A program made the position numbers and the translations under genes. Of a DNA stretch of 13,381 nucleotides, positions 1-6,059 are shown one piece after another (the stretch's first letter is position 1; every line of letters begins with the position of its first letter). The notes under the pieces were generated by a model that was not told the DNA's origin, did not search any database, and saw only the letters and a list, made by a program, of their open reading frames with translations. Location of the stretch: positions 1 to 13,381 of the forward strand of contig JAFAPL010000741.1 in NCBI GenBank assembly GCA_019247135.1, written 5' to 3'. This DNA is from Chloroflexota bacterium. Lineage in GTDB: Bacteria; Chloroflexota; UBA6077; CF-72.

Positions 1-84
1 AGCGATCGAGCTCGAACTGCCCGCCTGCATGGGCAGATGCTATCGCACGGTTGCTTCAAGTAGCGTGCGTGCGATGCCGGATCT

Positions 85-102
85 CAATCAATCACTTGAT
101 TG
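85..102. promoter_or_regulatory. Short perfect dyad, possible operator
   Basis: CAATCAATCACTTGATTG forms two 7-base arms (CAATCAA and TTGATTG) around a 4-base loop TCAC. It lies about 115 bases before the glcF start. It is AT-rich against a GC-rich background and has no T-run after it, so an operator is more plausible than a terminator. The right part (90-102) recurs almost exactly at 124-136. The function is inferred, and no regulator gene is in view. Confidence 0.35.
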
Positions 103-136
103 CCACGGCAGCAAGCCACATCTAATCACTGGATTG
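90..136. repeat. 13-base near-direct repeat upstream of glcF
   Basis: AATCACTTGATTG at 90-102 and AATCACTGGATTG at 124-136 match at 12 of 13 positions, with starts 34 bases apart (about three helical turns). Each contains a partial dyad (AATCA...TGATT type). Paired sites on the same helix face ahead of an oxidation operon would suit a dimeric regulator of the GntR or LysR type. That is inference from spacing only. Confidence 0.35.
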
Positions 137-203
137 AACCAGCGTGCGCTTGCCCAGATTTGATCGAACGGCGTAAGCGATGCTCGCTGCCCGATGAGTC
201 GGT

Positions 204-209
204 CACAAT
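204..209 (+). promoter_or_regulatory. Possible -10 box for a leaderless glcF transcript
   Basis: CACAAT matches the TATAAT consensus at four of six positions and ends six bases before the GTG start at 216. That is the distance expected if transcription begins at the start codon itself. No Shine-Dalgarno sequence precedes this GTG, which fits leaderless initiation. No convincing -35 box is seen at 16-18 bases upstream. The call is tentative. Confidence 0.25.
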
Positions 210-215
210 GATGCT

Positions 216-1511
216 GTGACTGCACCGCCCGCCTTTCGCGTCGACTCGGCCAATGGCGAGACGGTTCTGGGCAGCGAGTACGACAACATGCTGGCCTGCA
301 TTCGATGCGGTCTGTGTCTCACCTCCTGCCCGACGTATGTCCTGTCGCTGCATGAATCTGAAGGTCCGCGCGGCCGCGTCGGCATCGCGCGGGCACTCGC
401 CGAGGGCCACCTGCAAATCACGCCCGACCTGGTCGAACACGAGCTGAACTGCCTCGTGTGCGACGCATGTTCGGCGGTATGCCCCGCAGGCGTCCATATG
501 GACCCGCTGCAGGTGGTGTTGCGGGAGACGCTCGAAGTAACGCAAGCCGCACGGCGTCCCCCGCGCGAACGGTTGCTGCGAGCGCTGGTCTTCGGGTGGC
601 TGTTCATGGACATGCGGCGCTTTCGCGCGGTTGCTCGGCTGATGTGGCTGTATCAACGCAGCGGAGCGCGCTGGTTGGCACGCAAGCTGGGCATCCTCAA
701 AGTGCTGAAACTTGCCGACGCTGAGGCGCTGCTGCCGGACATGCCCGCCGAATTCTTCGTGCCGCGCGGCGAAAGCTGTGGCGAAGGAACGGACGCAGCG
801 GCCTTGTTTGCCGGCTGTGTGATGTCGACCGCACTGGCCGAGGTCGACCGCGCTACCCTGCGAGTGCTCCAGCGCGCCGGCTTGCGCGTGGAAAGTCCAG
901 TCGGACAGGGCTGCTGCGGCGCGCTGCACGGCCACAGCGGCGACCCGCGCTTCCGCGAGCTCGCCCGGCGCAACATCGCGGCGTTCGAACGGACCGAAGG
1001 GCCGATCGTCGTCAACTCGGCGGGGTGCGGCGCCATGCTCAAGGACTACGCGCATCACTTCCGCGCTGACCCCGTGTGGGCGGAGCGTGCGCGCGCTTTT
1101 TCAGCCCGGGTGCGCGACGTCAGCCAGGTGCTGTGCGATCGCGATCTCGCCGGCGGCACCGTCGAGCCGACCAGTGTCGTCTACCAGGACGCCTGTCACC
1201 TGCTGCATGCCCAACGCATCAGCCGCGAGCCGCGTGAGCTCTTACGCCGCATCCAGGGCGTCGACTTGAAAGAGATTGCCGAACCAGGCCTGTGTTGCGG
1301 CAGCGCGGGTGTCTACAACGTCACCAATCCGGTGCAGGCAAACGCGCTGCAGCGGCGCAAGCTGGATCACGCGCTCGCGCCCTCGCCAGACGTGATCGTC
1401 ACGGGCAACCCCGGCTGCCTGTTGCAGTTACGTGCTGGACTCGGTGAACGCCACAGCTCTGTCCGCGTGATGCACCTCGTGGAGCTGCTGGATCAAGCTA
1501 GCGCGCGATGA
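216..1511 (+). CDS. glcF: Glycolate oxidase iron-sulfur subunit (GlcF-like)
   Basis: The 431-residue protein passes electrons from the FAD subunit to the quinone pool in 2-hydroxyacid oxidation. Two ferredoxin-type 4Fe-4S motifs are visible near the N-terminus: Cys28, 31, 34, 38 followed by Pro39, and Cys79, 82, 85, 89 followed by Pro90. Two cysteine-rich CCG domains follow: FAGC, GCCGALHGHSG and NSAGCGAM in the first; YQDACHLLHA, GLCCGSAGVYN and GNPGCLL in the second. This is the GlcF/LutA/GlpC architecture, and the length is close to E. coli GlcF (about 407). The GTG at 216 is chosen because it gives a normal distance to the first cluster; the ATGs at 208 and 211 are out of frame. The stop overlaps the next gene's ATG (ATGA at 1508-1511), implying translational coupling with the GlcD-like subunit. 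No GlcE gene is present. The true substrate could be glycolate, D-lactate or another 2-hydroxyacid. Confidence 0.88.
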   Translation: MTAPPAFRVDSANGETVLGSEYDNMLACIRCGLCLTSCPTYVLSLHESEGPRGRVGIARALAEGHLQITPDLVEHELNCLVCDACSAVCPAGVHMDPLQVVLRETLEVTQAARRPPRERLLRALVFGWLFMDMRRFRAVARLMWLYQRSGARWLARKLGILKVLKLADAEALLPDMPAEFFVPRGESCGEGTDAAALFAGCVMSTALAEVDRATLRVLQRAGLRVESPVGQGCCGALHGHSGDPRFRELARRNIAAFERTEGPIVVNSAGCGAMLKDYAHHFRADPVWAERARAFSARVRDVSQVLCDRDLAGGTVEPTSVVYQDACHLLHAQRISREPRELLRRIQGVDLKEIAEPGLCCGSAGVYNVTNPVQANALQRRKLDHALAPSPDVIVTGNPGCLLQLRAGLGERHSSVRVMHLVELLDQASAR

Positions 1512-3001
1512 CCGTCGCCGCCGAGCTGCGCTCCATATTGACCGACAGTCGCGTGCTCGATGCCCCGGCCGAGCTGCGCTCGTACGCCTACGACGCATCG
1601 TTTCTGACCCAGTTGGCGCCACGACCGCCAGACGCGGTCGTCATCGCAGGCTCAACCGACGATGTCTCGAAAATGATGCGCTACGCAGCGCGGAATCGCG
1701 TGCCCGTGACCCCGCGTGGTGCGGCGAGCGGCCAGGCCGCCGGCGCGGTGGCGCTGACCGGCGGGATCGTCCTGGCGCTCAACGCGCTCAATCGCATCCA
1801 CGAGATCGACGTGCCGAACATGCAGGCGTTCTGCGAGCCGGGCGTTGTGCACGCGATCTTGAACGACGCACTCGCGCCACATCGGCTCGTGTTTCCGCCC
1901 GACCCGGGCTCGAGCAAGATGGCCACCGTCGGCGGCATGGCCTCCACCAACGCCCACGGAATGCGCGCCGTCAAGTACGGACCGACCAGCGCCTGGGTGC
2001 TCGGTCTGCAGGTCGTTCTCTCCGACGGTGAAGTCATCCAGACCGGCTCGATGAACTCGCGCGCGAAGCAATCGTCGGCCGGTCTCGAGCTGACGAAGCT
2101 GATCGTTGGCGCCGAGGGCACGCTCGGTGTCATCACCCATCTGCGCCTGAAGCTGATGGCGATTCCGCCCGCCCGGGCGATCGTGCTTGGCTTGTTCGAC
2201 GTCCTGGAGCAAGCGGGTCAGGCTGTCCAGGCTGTCTTCCAGTCGGGCGTGAACCCATCCGCGATCGAGATCCTCGACGCGCGCTGTATCCAGGCGATCA
2301 ACCTGTATCGCCCCGCCATGCAGCTACCCCAGGTAGAAGCGTTGATTCTGTTCGAAGTCGACGGCAATCCGCCTGGCGTGCGCTGGGACGCGGAGCGCAT
2401 TGTTGAGGTGATTTCGCCGTTGGCCGAACGCGCTGAGTGGTCAGATGAGCCGAAGCGCATCGCGGCGCTGTGGGAGGCGCGTTCGTTGGTCGGGGCAGCC
2501 GTCGGGACGCTCCGCCCGGGCTCGAACCGCGCCTACTGCGGTGAAGACCTGTGCGTACCCGTGGCTCGCATCCCCGAGACGCTGCGGGCGATCCAGGAGA
2601 TCAGCCGACGACATGCCATTCCGATCGCGACCTACGGCCACATCGGCGGAGGCGGGCTGCACCCTGGGCATCTGATCGATGGACGCGATCCCGACGAAGT
2701 ACGGCGGGTGCTGCTCGTCGCGGACGAGATTCACCAGTTGGCCTTGCGCATGGGCGGCACAACCACGGGCGAGCACGGTGTGGGTGCGGCGCGGGCGCCA
2801 TACATGCCGCAGGAGCATGGACCCGCGCTCGACGTCATGCGTCGAATCAAAGGCGCCCTGGACCCGCACGGGATCATGAACCCTGGCGTGATCTTCGACT
2901 CACCGTCGCTGCCGTTCGAGCTGTCCACCCGTGCCGAAGGTACAGGGCCCCTCACTGCGCCCGTCGGCGAGCCCGCCACGGCCACGATCGACCCGGGCTA
3001 G
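1508..3001 (+). CDS. glcD: FAD-linked 2-hydroxyacid oxidase subunit (GlcD-like)
   Basis: This 497-residue flavoprotein of the GlcD/D-lactate dehydrogenase family oxidises glycolate or another 2-hydroxyacid to the 2-oxoacid. The PCMH-type FAD-binding domain covers roughly residues 35-215: VTPRGAASGQAAGAV binds the pyrophosphate, followed by PDPGSSKMATVGGMASTNAHG and GAEGTLGVITHLRLK. The C-terminal FAD-oxidase domain covers about 220-465, with YGHIGGGGLHPG, TTGEHGVGAARAPYM and the closing DPHGIMNPG motif. Length matches E. coli GlcD (499). A Pro/Thr/Ala-rich tail of about 30 residues after the last motif looks like a dispensable extension. Its ATG overlaps the glcF stop by four bases, so the two subunits should be made together. 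The separate GlcE FAD subunit of E. coli is missing, so a two-subunit enzyme is inferred. Substrate identity cannot be read from the sequence. Confidence 0.88.
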   Translation: MTVAAELRSILTDSRVLDAPAELRSYAYDASFLTQLAPRPPDAVVIAGSTDDVSKMMRYAARNRVPVTPRGAASGQAAGAVALTGGIVLALNALNRIHEIDVPNMQAFCEPGVVHAILNDALAPHRLVFPPDPGSSKMATVGGMASTNAHGMRAVKYGPTSAWVLGLQVVLSDGEVIQTGSMNSRAKQSSAGLELTKLIVGAEGTLGVITHLRLKLMAIPPARAIVLGLFDVLEQAGQAVQAVFQSGVNPSAIEILDARCIQAINLYRPAMQLPQVEALILFEVDGNPPGVRWDAERIVEVISPLAERAEWSDEPKRIAALWEARSLVGAAVGTLRPGSNRAYCGEDLCVPVARIPETLRAIQEISRRHAIPIATYGHIGGGGLHPGHLIDGRDPDEVRRVLLVADEIHQLALRMGGTTTGEHGVGAARAPYMPQEHGPALDVMRRIKGALDPHGIMNPGVIFDSPSLPFELSTRAEGTGPLTAPVGEPATATIDPG

Positions 3002-3004
3002 ACT
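2999..3004 (+). promoter_or_regulatory. Possible internal -10 box before the crotonase gene
   Basis: TAGACT spans the glcD stop codon and ends six bases before the crotonase ATG at 3011. The context TAGACTTTCAG is nearly repeated (TAGGCTTTCAG) before the minus-strand gene that starts at 6018. No clear -35 box is seen and no Shine-Dalgarno precedes the ATG, so an internal leaderless start is possible. Simple read-through from glcD is equally plausible. Confidence 0.25.
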
Positions 3005-3010
3005 TTCAGC

Positions 3011-3820
3011 ATGGCCACGACCGAACAGACCGAGTTCGTACCACACACCGACGAGCTGCTCTACGAACGCCGTGGACCAATCGCCTTCCTCACGTTCAAC
3101 CGTCCTCAGGCACGCAATGCGCTGACCTGGGCGATGTACGAGGGCCTCTACGATTGCTGCGAACACGTCGACAACGACCACCGTGTACGTGTGCTCGTCT
3201 TGCGCGGAGCAGGCGACAAAGCATTCGTTTCCGGCACCGACATCTCGCAATTCAAGGCATTCGATACACCGGAAGACGCGCTCAAGTATGAGCGCAACAA
3301 CAATCGCTACGCGGGCCGGCTCGAATCACTCAAAAAACCGACGATCGCGTCGATCCGAGGCGCCTGTACCGGCGGCGGCGCAGCCTTCGCGCTCTGCTGC
3401 GACTTTCGCGTGGCAACGCCTGACGTGCGCTTCGGAGTCCCGATTGCGCGCACATTGGGCAACATTTTGTCGACGCAGAATTTCGTGCGCCTGGTCTCGT
3501 TGATCGGGCCTGCCAGAACGAAAGACCTGATCTTCACGGCTCGGTTGATTGGCGCGGATGAGGGTAAGTCGATCGGCGTCTTCAACGAGATCGTGGAGCC
3601 CGAAAAGCTGGAATCGCGCACCATGGAGCTGGCCGAGCTGGTCGCGGGGAACGCCCCGCTCACCATTCGGGCGGCGAAAATGGCCGTGCAGCGCATCGTG
3701 GACAAGATGCGACTCGAAGAAGCCGAAGACCTCGTCCTGATGTGCTACATGAGCGAGGACTTCCGCGAAGGTGTGTCCGCGTTCCTGGAGAAGAGAAAGC
3801 CGCGGTGGCAGGGTCGGTGA
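3011..3820 (+). CDS. Crotonase-family protein (enoyl-CoA hydratase/isomerase fold) lacking both classical Glu
   Basis: This 269-residue protein has the crotonase fold, binds acyl-CoA and is probably cytoplasmic. The oxyanion-hole segments are present: KAFVSGTDISQF around residues 70-81 and ACTGGGAAFALCCDFRVAT around 118-136. The first catalytic glutamate of rat enoyl-CoA hydratase (Glu144, in GGG-C-E) is Ala125 here, and the second (Glu164, in the FGxPE motif) is Ile145. The C-terminal part (FNEIVEPEKLESR, then a helix ending FREGVSAFLEKRKPRW) is typical of the family. It should therefore hold and polarise an acyl-CoA but is unlikely to be a normal syn-hydratase; an isomerase, hydrolase, decarboxylase or lyase role is possible. 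It starts nine bases after glcD and its last codon overlaps the GTG of the CoA-transferase gene, so the two are probably coupled and share a pathway. Confidence 0.85.
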   Translation: MATTEQTEFVPHTDELLYERRGPIAFLTFNRPQARNALTWAMYEGLYDCCEHVDNDHRVRVLVLRGAGDKAFVSGTDISQFKAFDTPEDALKYERNNNRYAGRLESLKKPTIASIRGACTGGGAAFALCCDFRVATPDVRFGVPIARTLGNILSTQNFVRLVSLIGPARTKDLIFTARLIGADEGKSIGVFNEIVEPEKLESRTMELAELVAGNAPLTIRAAKMAVQRIVDKMRLEEAEDLVLMCYMSEDFREGVSAFLEKRKPRWQGR

Positions 3821-5049
3821 TCCCACGCCACCCGCTCGACGGGGTGCGTGTCCTCGAGCTAACCAATTACATGGCCGGTCCGTTCGCGGGGATGCTCCTG
3901 GCCGATCTCGGCGCGGAAGTCATCAAAGTCGAGAATCCGTCGGGTGGTGATTTCTCACGCCAGAACGCGCCGTTCCTCGACGGCGAGGGCGCCGGATTTG
4001 TCGCGCTCAATCGCAACAAAAAGAGCATGACCTTGAACCTCAAATCCGAACGCGGCCGGGCGCTGTTCATCGAGCTTGCAAAAACGGCCGACGTGCTCGT
4101 CGAGAATTTTCGGCCAGGCACCATGGCCGACCTGGGTATCGACTACGCAACGCTGTCGCGGATCAACCCGCGCCTGGTGTATTCGTCGGCCTCCGCGTTC
4201 GGCCAGACGGGTCCGTACAGTCAGCGCGCCGGGCTCGATCTGATTCTGCAGGGCATGAGCGGGCTCATGTCGATCACCGGCGAGCCCAACCGGCCGCCCG
4301 TCAAGGTCGGCGTGCCGATCGCCGACCTCACGACCGCCCTGTTTAGCACCGTCGCGATCCTCGCGGCCTTGCGGGTCCGCGATCAGACGGGCGTCGGGCA
4401 GCAGATCGACATCAGCCTGTTCGAATCGGCGATCGCGCTCGAGGTATGGGAGACGAGCGGCTACTTTGCCTCCGGTGAGGTACCCGAGCCGCTAGGGTCC
4501 GCGCACCGGGTATCGGCGCCGTATCAAGCGGTGCGGACGCAGGACGGCTACATCACCATCGGTGCGACCAGTCCGCGCAACTGGACGGCGTTCTGCGCCG
4601 CGCTCGGTTTGCAGCACCTGGAACACGACCCTCGGTTTTCGTCGGTCGCGAATCGGCGGGCCCGTTACGAGGAATTGGCCGGGCTGATCGAGGACGTCAC
4701 GCGCACGGAAACTAGCCAGCACTGGTATCGCCTTCTCGAAGATGCTGGGGTGCCGTGCGGCGTGCTGAATCGGATCGACCAGGTCGTCGCCGATGAGCAG
4801 GTGCGCGCTCGCGACTTCGTCGTGGATCTGCCACATACGAAGATCGGCAGCGTGCGCGTTACGGGCTCACCAATGCGGTTATCGCGGACACCCGTGCGTT
4901 TAGAACGCGCGGCGCCGCTGCTGGGCGAAAACACGCTCGAGGTGCTGTGTTCGCTTGGACTCGATGAAAACGCTATTGCCGAACTCGAGAAGGACGGCGT
5001 CATCGCGCCCGGCACTCTGCCTGCCGCGCGGCTGGTCGACACGCCATGA
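3817..5049 (+). CDS. CaiB/BaiF-type (class III) CoA-transferase
   Basis: The 410-residue protein belongs to the formyl-CoA transferase/CaiB family, which moves CoA between carboxylic acids. The N-terminal signature LDGVRVLELTNYMAGPFAGMLLADLGAEVIKVE (residues ~7-39), the RNKKSMTLNL and VENFRPGTMADLG segments, and SAFGQTGPY are all present. The catalytic aspartate that forms the acyl anhydride in this family (Asp169 in Oxalobacter Frc) corresponds to Asp170 in GVPIADLTT. The start is taken as GTG 3817, which overlaps the crotonase stop as GTGA and puts the first conserved motif at residue 7. An in-frame GTG at 3805 and an ATG at 3742 would only add residues overlapping the previous gene. The stop overlaps the next ATG (ATGA, 5046-5049). 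The acyl donor and acceptor are unknown; the neighbours suggest a short-chain hydroxy- or enoyl-acid. Confidence 0.87.
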   Translation: MIPRHPLDGVRVLELTNYMAGPFAGMLLADLGAEVIKVENPSGGDFSRQNAPFLDGEGAGFVALNRNKKSMTLNLKSERGRALFIELAKTADVLVENFRPGTMADLGIDYATLSRINPRLVYSSASAFGQTGPYSQRAGLDLILQGMSGLMSITGEPNRPPVKVGVPIADLTTALFSTVAILAALRVRDQTGVGQQIDISLFESAIALEVWETSGYFASGEVPEPLGSAHRVSAPYQAVRTQDGYITIGATSPRNWTAFCAALGLQHLEHDPRFSSVANRRARYEELAGLIEDVTRTETSQHWYRLLEDAGVPCGVLNRIDQVVADEQVRARDFVVDLPHTKIGSVRVTGSPMRLSRTPVRLERAAPLLGENTLEVLCSLGLDENAIAELEKDGVIAPGTLPAARLVDTP

Positions 5050-5552
5050 ATCCCGCTCCCTGGGTTGCGCCCGGCGCGCGCGTCGTCGGGGACGTTCGGA
5101 TGGCTGAAGAGTCCAGCCTGTGGTACTCGTCGGTGCTCGACGGCACGGCGGCGGCAGTCGTCATCGACGCTCAGGCCAACGTGCAGGACAACTGCGTTGT
5201 CGCTGGCGTGGAGGGACACTCGGCTCGCATCGGTGCGCGTGTTTCGATGGGCCATAACGCCCGAGTGTTTGGCGCCATCGTCGGCGAGCGTGCCCTGATC
5301 GCGATCGGCGCGACCGTGCACGTCGGCGCGGTCATTGGCCCGCGCGCGATCGTGGCCGCCAACGCCACCGTGCCCGAAGGCATGCAGGTCCCCCCGCGCA
5401 AGCTGGTGGTCGGGCGCGGTCGTATTCTGCGCGACGTCACCGACGCCGAGATCGAGCGCATCGAGCACGGCGCCGACGAGTACGTGCGTCTGAGTCGTGA
5501 GCACGCCGAGCGCGACCGCCAGGCAACGGCTACAGGCCCAGCGCGCTCCTGA
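5046..5552 (+). CDS. Gamma-carbonic-anhydrase-like hexapeptide-repeat protein, copy 1 (one of three zinc His kept)
   Basis: The 168-residue protein is a left-handed beta-helix of hexapeptide repeats, followed by a C-terminal helix (about residues 131-157) as in the YrdA/PaaY/CaiE group of gamma-carbonic anhydrases. Aligned with Cam of Methanosarcina thermophila, NVQDNCVV carries the Asn73/Gln75/Asp76 equivalents (N45, Q47, D48). Position 81 is Ala53, position 117 is His70 (in SMGHNA) and position 122 is Phe75. The LRGD motif that supplies Arg59 and Asp61 reads LDGT (32-34). On its own it cannot build the standard zinc site. The N-terminus is slightly short, lacking the usual first strand. It is coupled to the CoA-transferase by ATGA, and its 3' end overlaps the opposite-strand paralogue by 23 bp. 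Possible roles are a structural or partner subunit of that paralogue, or a thioesterase/acyltransferase-like function as for PaaY and CaiE. Confidence 0.82.
   Translation: MNPAPWVAPGARVVGDVRMAEESSLWYSSVLDGTAAAVVIDAQANVQDNCVVAGVEGHSARIGARVSMGHNARVFGAIVGERALIAIGATVHVGAVIGPRAIVAANATVPEGMQVPPRKLVVGRGRILRDVTDAEIERIEHGADEYVRLSREHAERDRQATATGPARS
5530..5552. other. Tail-to-tail 23-bp overlap of the two gamma-CA-like genes
   Basis: The plus-strand gene ends with TGA at 5550-5552 and the minus-strand gene ends with TAG read from 5532 to 5530. Both C-termini are therefore encoded by the same 23 base pairs. No terminator hairpin can be seen at the junction, so convergent transcripts probably extend into each other and could form antisense pairs. 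Confidence 0.8.
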
Positions 5553-6018
5553 TCCGGGCCAGCGTTTCGGCTCGCTCTTCCGGAGTCGTGTCGCGGATCC
5601 GCCGACCTGGTGTTCCTTCGATATAGCTGTTGTCGGGGAAACTGACGCCCTCGGGCACGATTGAGTCGGCCGCGACGATGCTCCCGTCGCCGACCGAAGA
5701 CGTCGAGAGCACCAGCCCCCCGTCTTCGACGCGCACGCCGTCGCCGAGCGTCGTCGCGTGGACGACCGCCTCGTCCCCGACCCACACGTCGGCGCCGATG
5801 CTGGTTGGCGTGTGCACCTCGACGTGGACCGTCGATTTGCGTCCCATGCGAAAGCGCGGCCCAACGTCCACGCGGTTCTGGTCGCCGCGGACGACCGCGT
5901 CCTCGTCGATGGCTGCTGGGCCGGCGATCGAGACCCTCCCAACGACGACCGCCGTCTCGGCCATCGATACCCGAGTGCCCAGAGCGGGCTGGTGCGCGAG
6001 ATACGTCAGTACAGGCAT
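5530..6018 (-). CDS. Gamma-carbonic-anhydrase-like hexapeptide-repeat protein, copy 2 (two of three zinc His kept)
   Basis: The 162-residue left-handed beta-helix protein starts like classical gamma-CAs (strand LTYLAHQPALG, then AETAVVVGRVSI) and has a helical end (TPEERAETLARIRSALGL). The VVRGD motif keeps the Arg59/Asp61 equivalents (R44, D46). His65 matches Cam His81 and His87 matches His122, but the His117 position is Asp82 (VWVGDEAVVH). The Asn73/Gln75/Asp76 positions are Arg57, Gly59 and Arg60. Loss is thus complementary to copy 1, and both share the same 17- and 5-residue spacings between these positions. ATG at 6018 is chosen for the complete first strand. It is transcribed opposite to all its neighbours: its 3' end lies inside the 3' end of copy 1, and its start is 41 bases from the divergent acs start. 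No strong Shine-Dalgarno is seen; TAGGCT (plus-strand 6028-6033) nine bases upstream may be a -10 box. It may pair with copy 1 or act alone with another metal or chemistry. Confidence 0.82.
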   Translation of the reverse strand: MPVLTYLAHQPALGTRVSMAETAVVVGRVSIAGPAAIDEDAVVRGDQNRVDVGPRFRMGRKSTVHVEVHTPTSIGADVWVGDEAVVHATTLGDGVRVEDGGLVLSTSSVGDGSIVAADSIVPEGVSFPDNSYIEGTPGRRIRDTTPEERAETLARIRSALGL

Positions 6019-6027
6019 TCAACTGAA

Positions 6028-6033
6028 AGCCTA
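6028..6033 (-). promoter_or_regulatory. Possible -10 box for the minus-strand gamma-CA-like gene
   Basis: On the minus strand this reads TAGGCT, in the context TAGGCTTTCAG, nine bases before the ATG at 6018. It resembles the TAGACTTTCAG found before the crotonase ATG. Only 41 bases separate the two divergent start codons here, so promoters for the two genes must overlap. No good -35 is visible. Confidence 0.25.
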
Positions 6034-6046
6034 GCGTCACGAGGCG

Positions 6047-6052
6047 TATCCT
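6047..6052 (+). promoter_or_regulatory. Possible -10 box for acs
   Basis: TATCCT (four of six to TATAAT) ends seven bases before the acs ATG, which would give a leaderless or near-leaderless mRNA. GAGGCG at 6041-6046 could instead be read as a Shine-Dalgarno, but its 13-base distance to the ATG is long. Tentative. Confidence 0.3.
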
Positions 6053-6059
6053 GAATTTC

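Larger units (their letters stand above)
1..215. other. Left-edge stretch with no supported gene
   Basis: I see no recognisable coding sequence here. The forward frames are open for at most about 160 bases and their translations resemble no family I know. A long reverse-strand open frame beginning inside the next gene runs down to about base 126, but it is antisense to a well-supported gene. The stretch holds a short perfect hairpin and a 13-base near-direct repeat (both listed separately) and presumably the promoter of the glcF-glcD run. The 3' end of a gene lying left of the window cannot be excluded in the first ~120 bases. Confidence 0.5.

Noticed and set aside
126..1058. Long minus-strand open frame (310 codons) over the glcF gene
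   Set aside because: It is antisense to a gene with eight ordered cluster cysteines and CCG domains; its translation has no recognisable domain and reflects codon bias in GC-rich DNA.
4665..5942. Minus-strand open frame of 425 codons across the CoA-transferase and gamma-CA genes
   Set aside because: It overlaps three well-supported genes; its translation is rich in Arg/Ser/Ala and low-complexity, without motifs.
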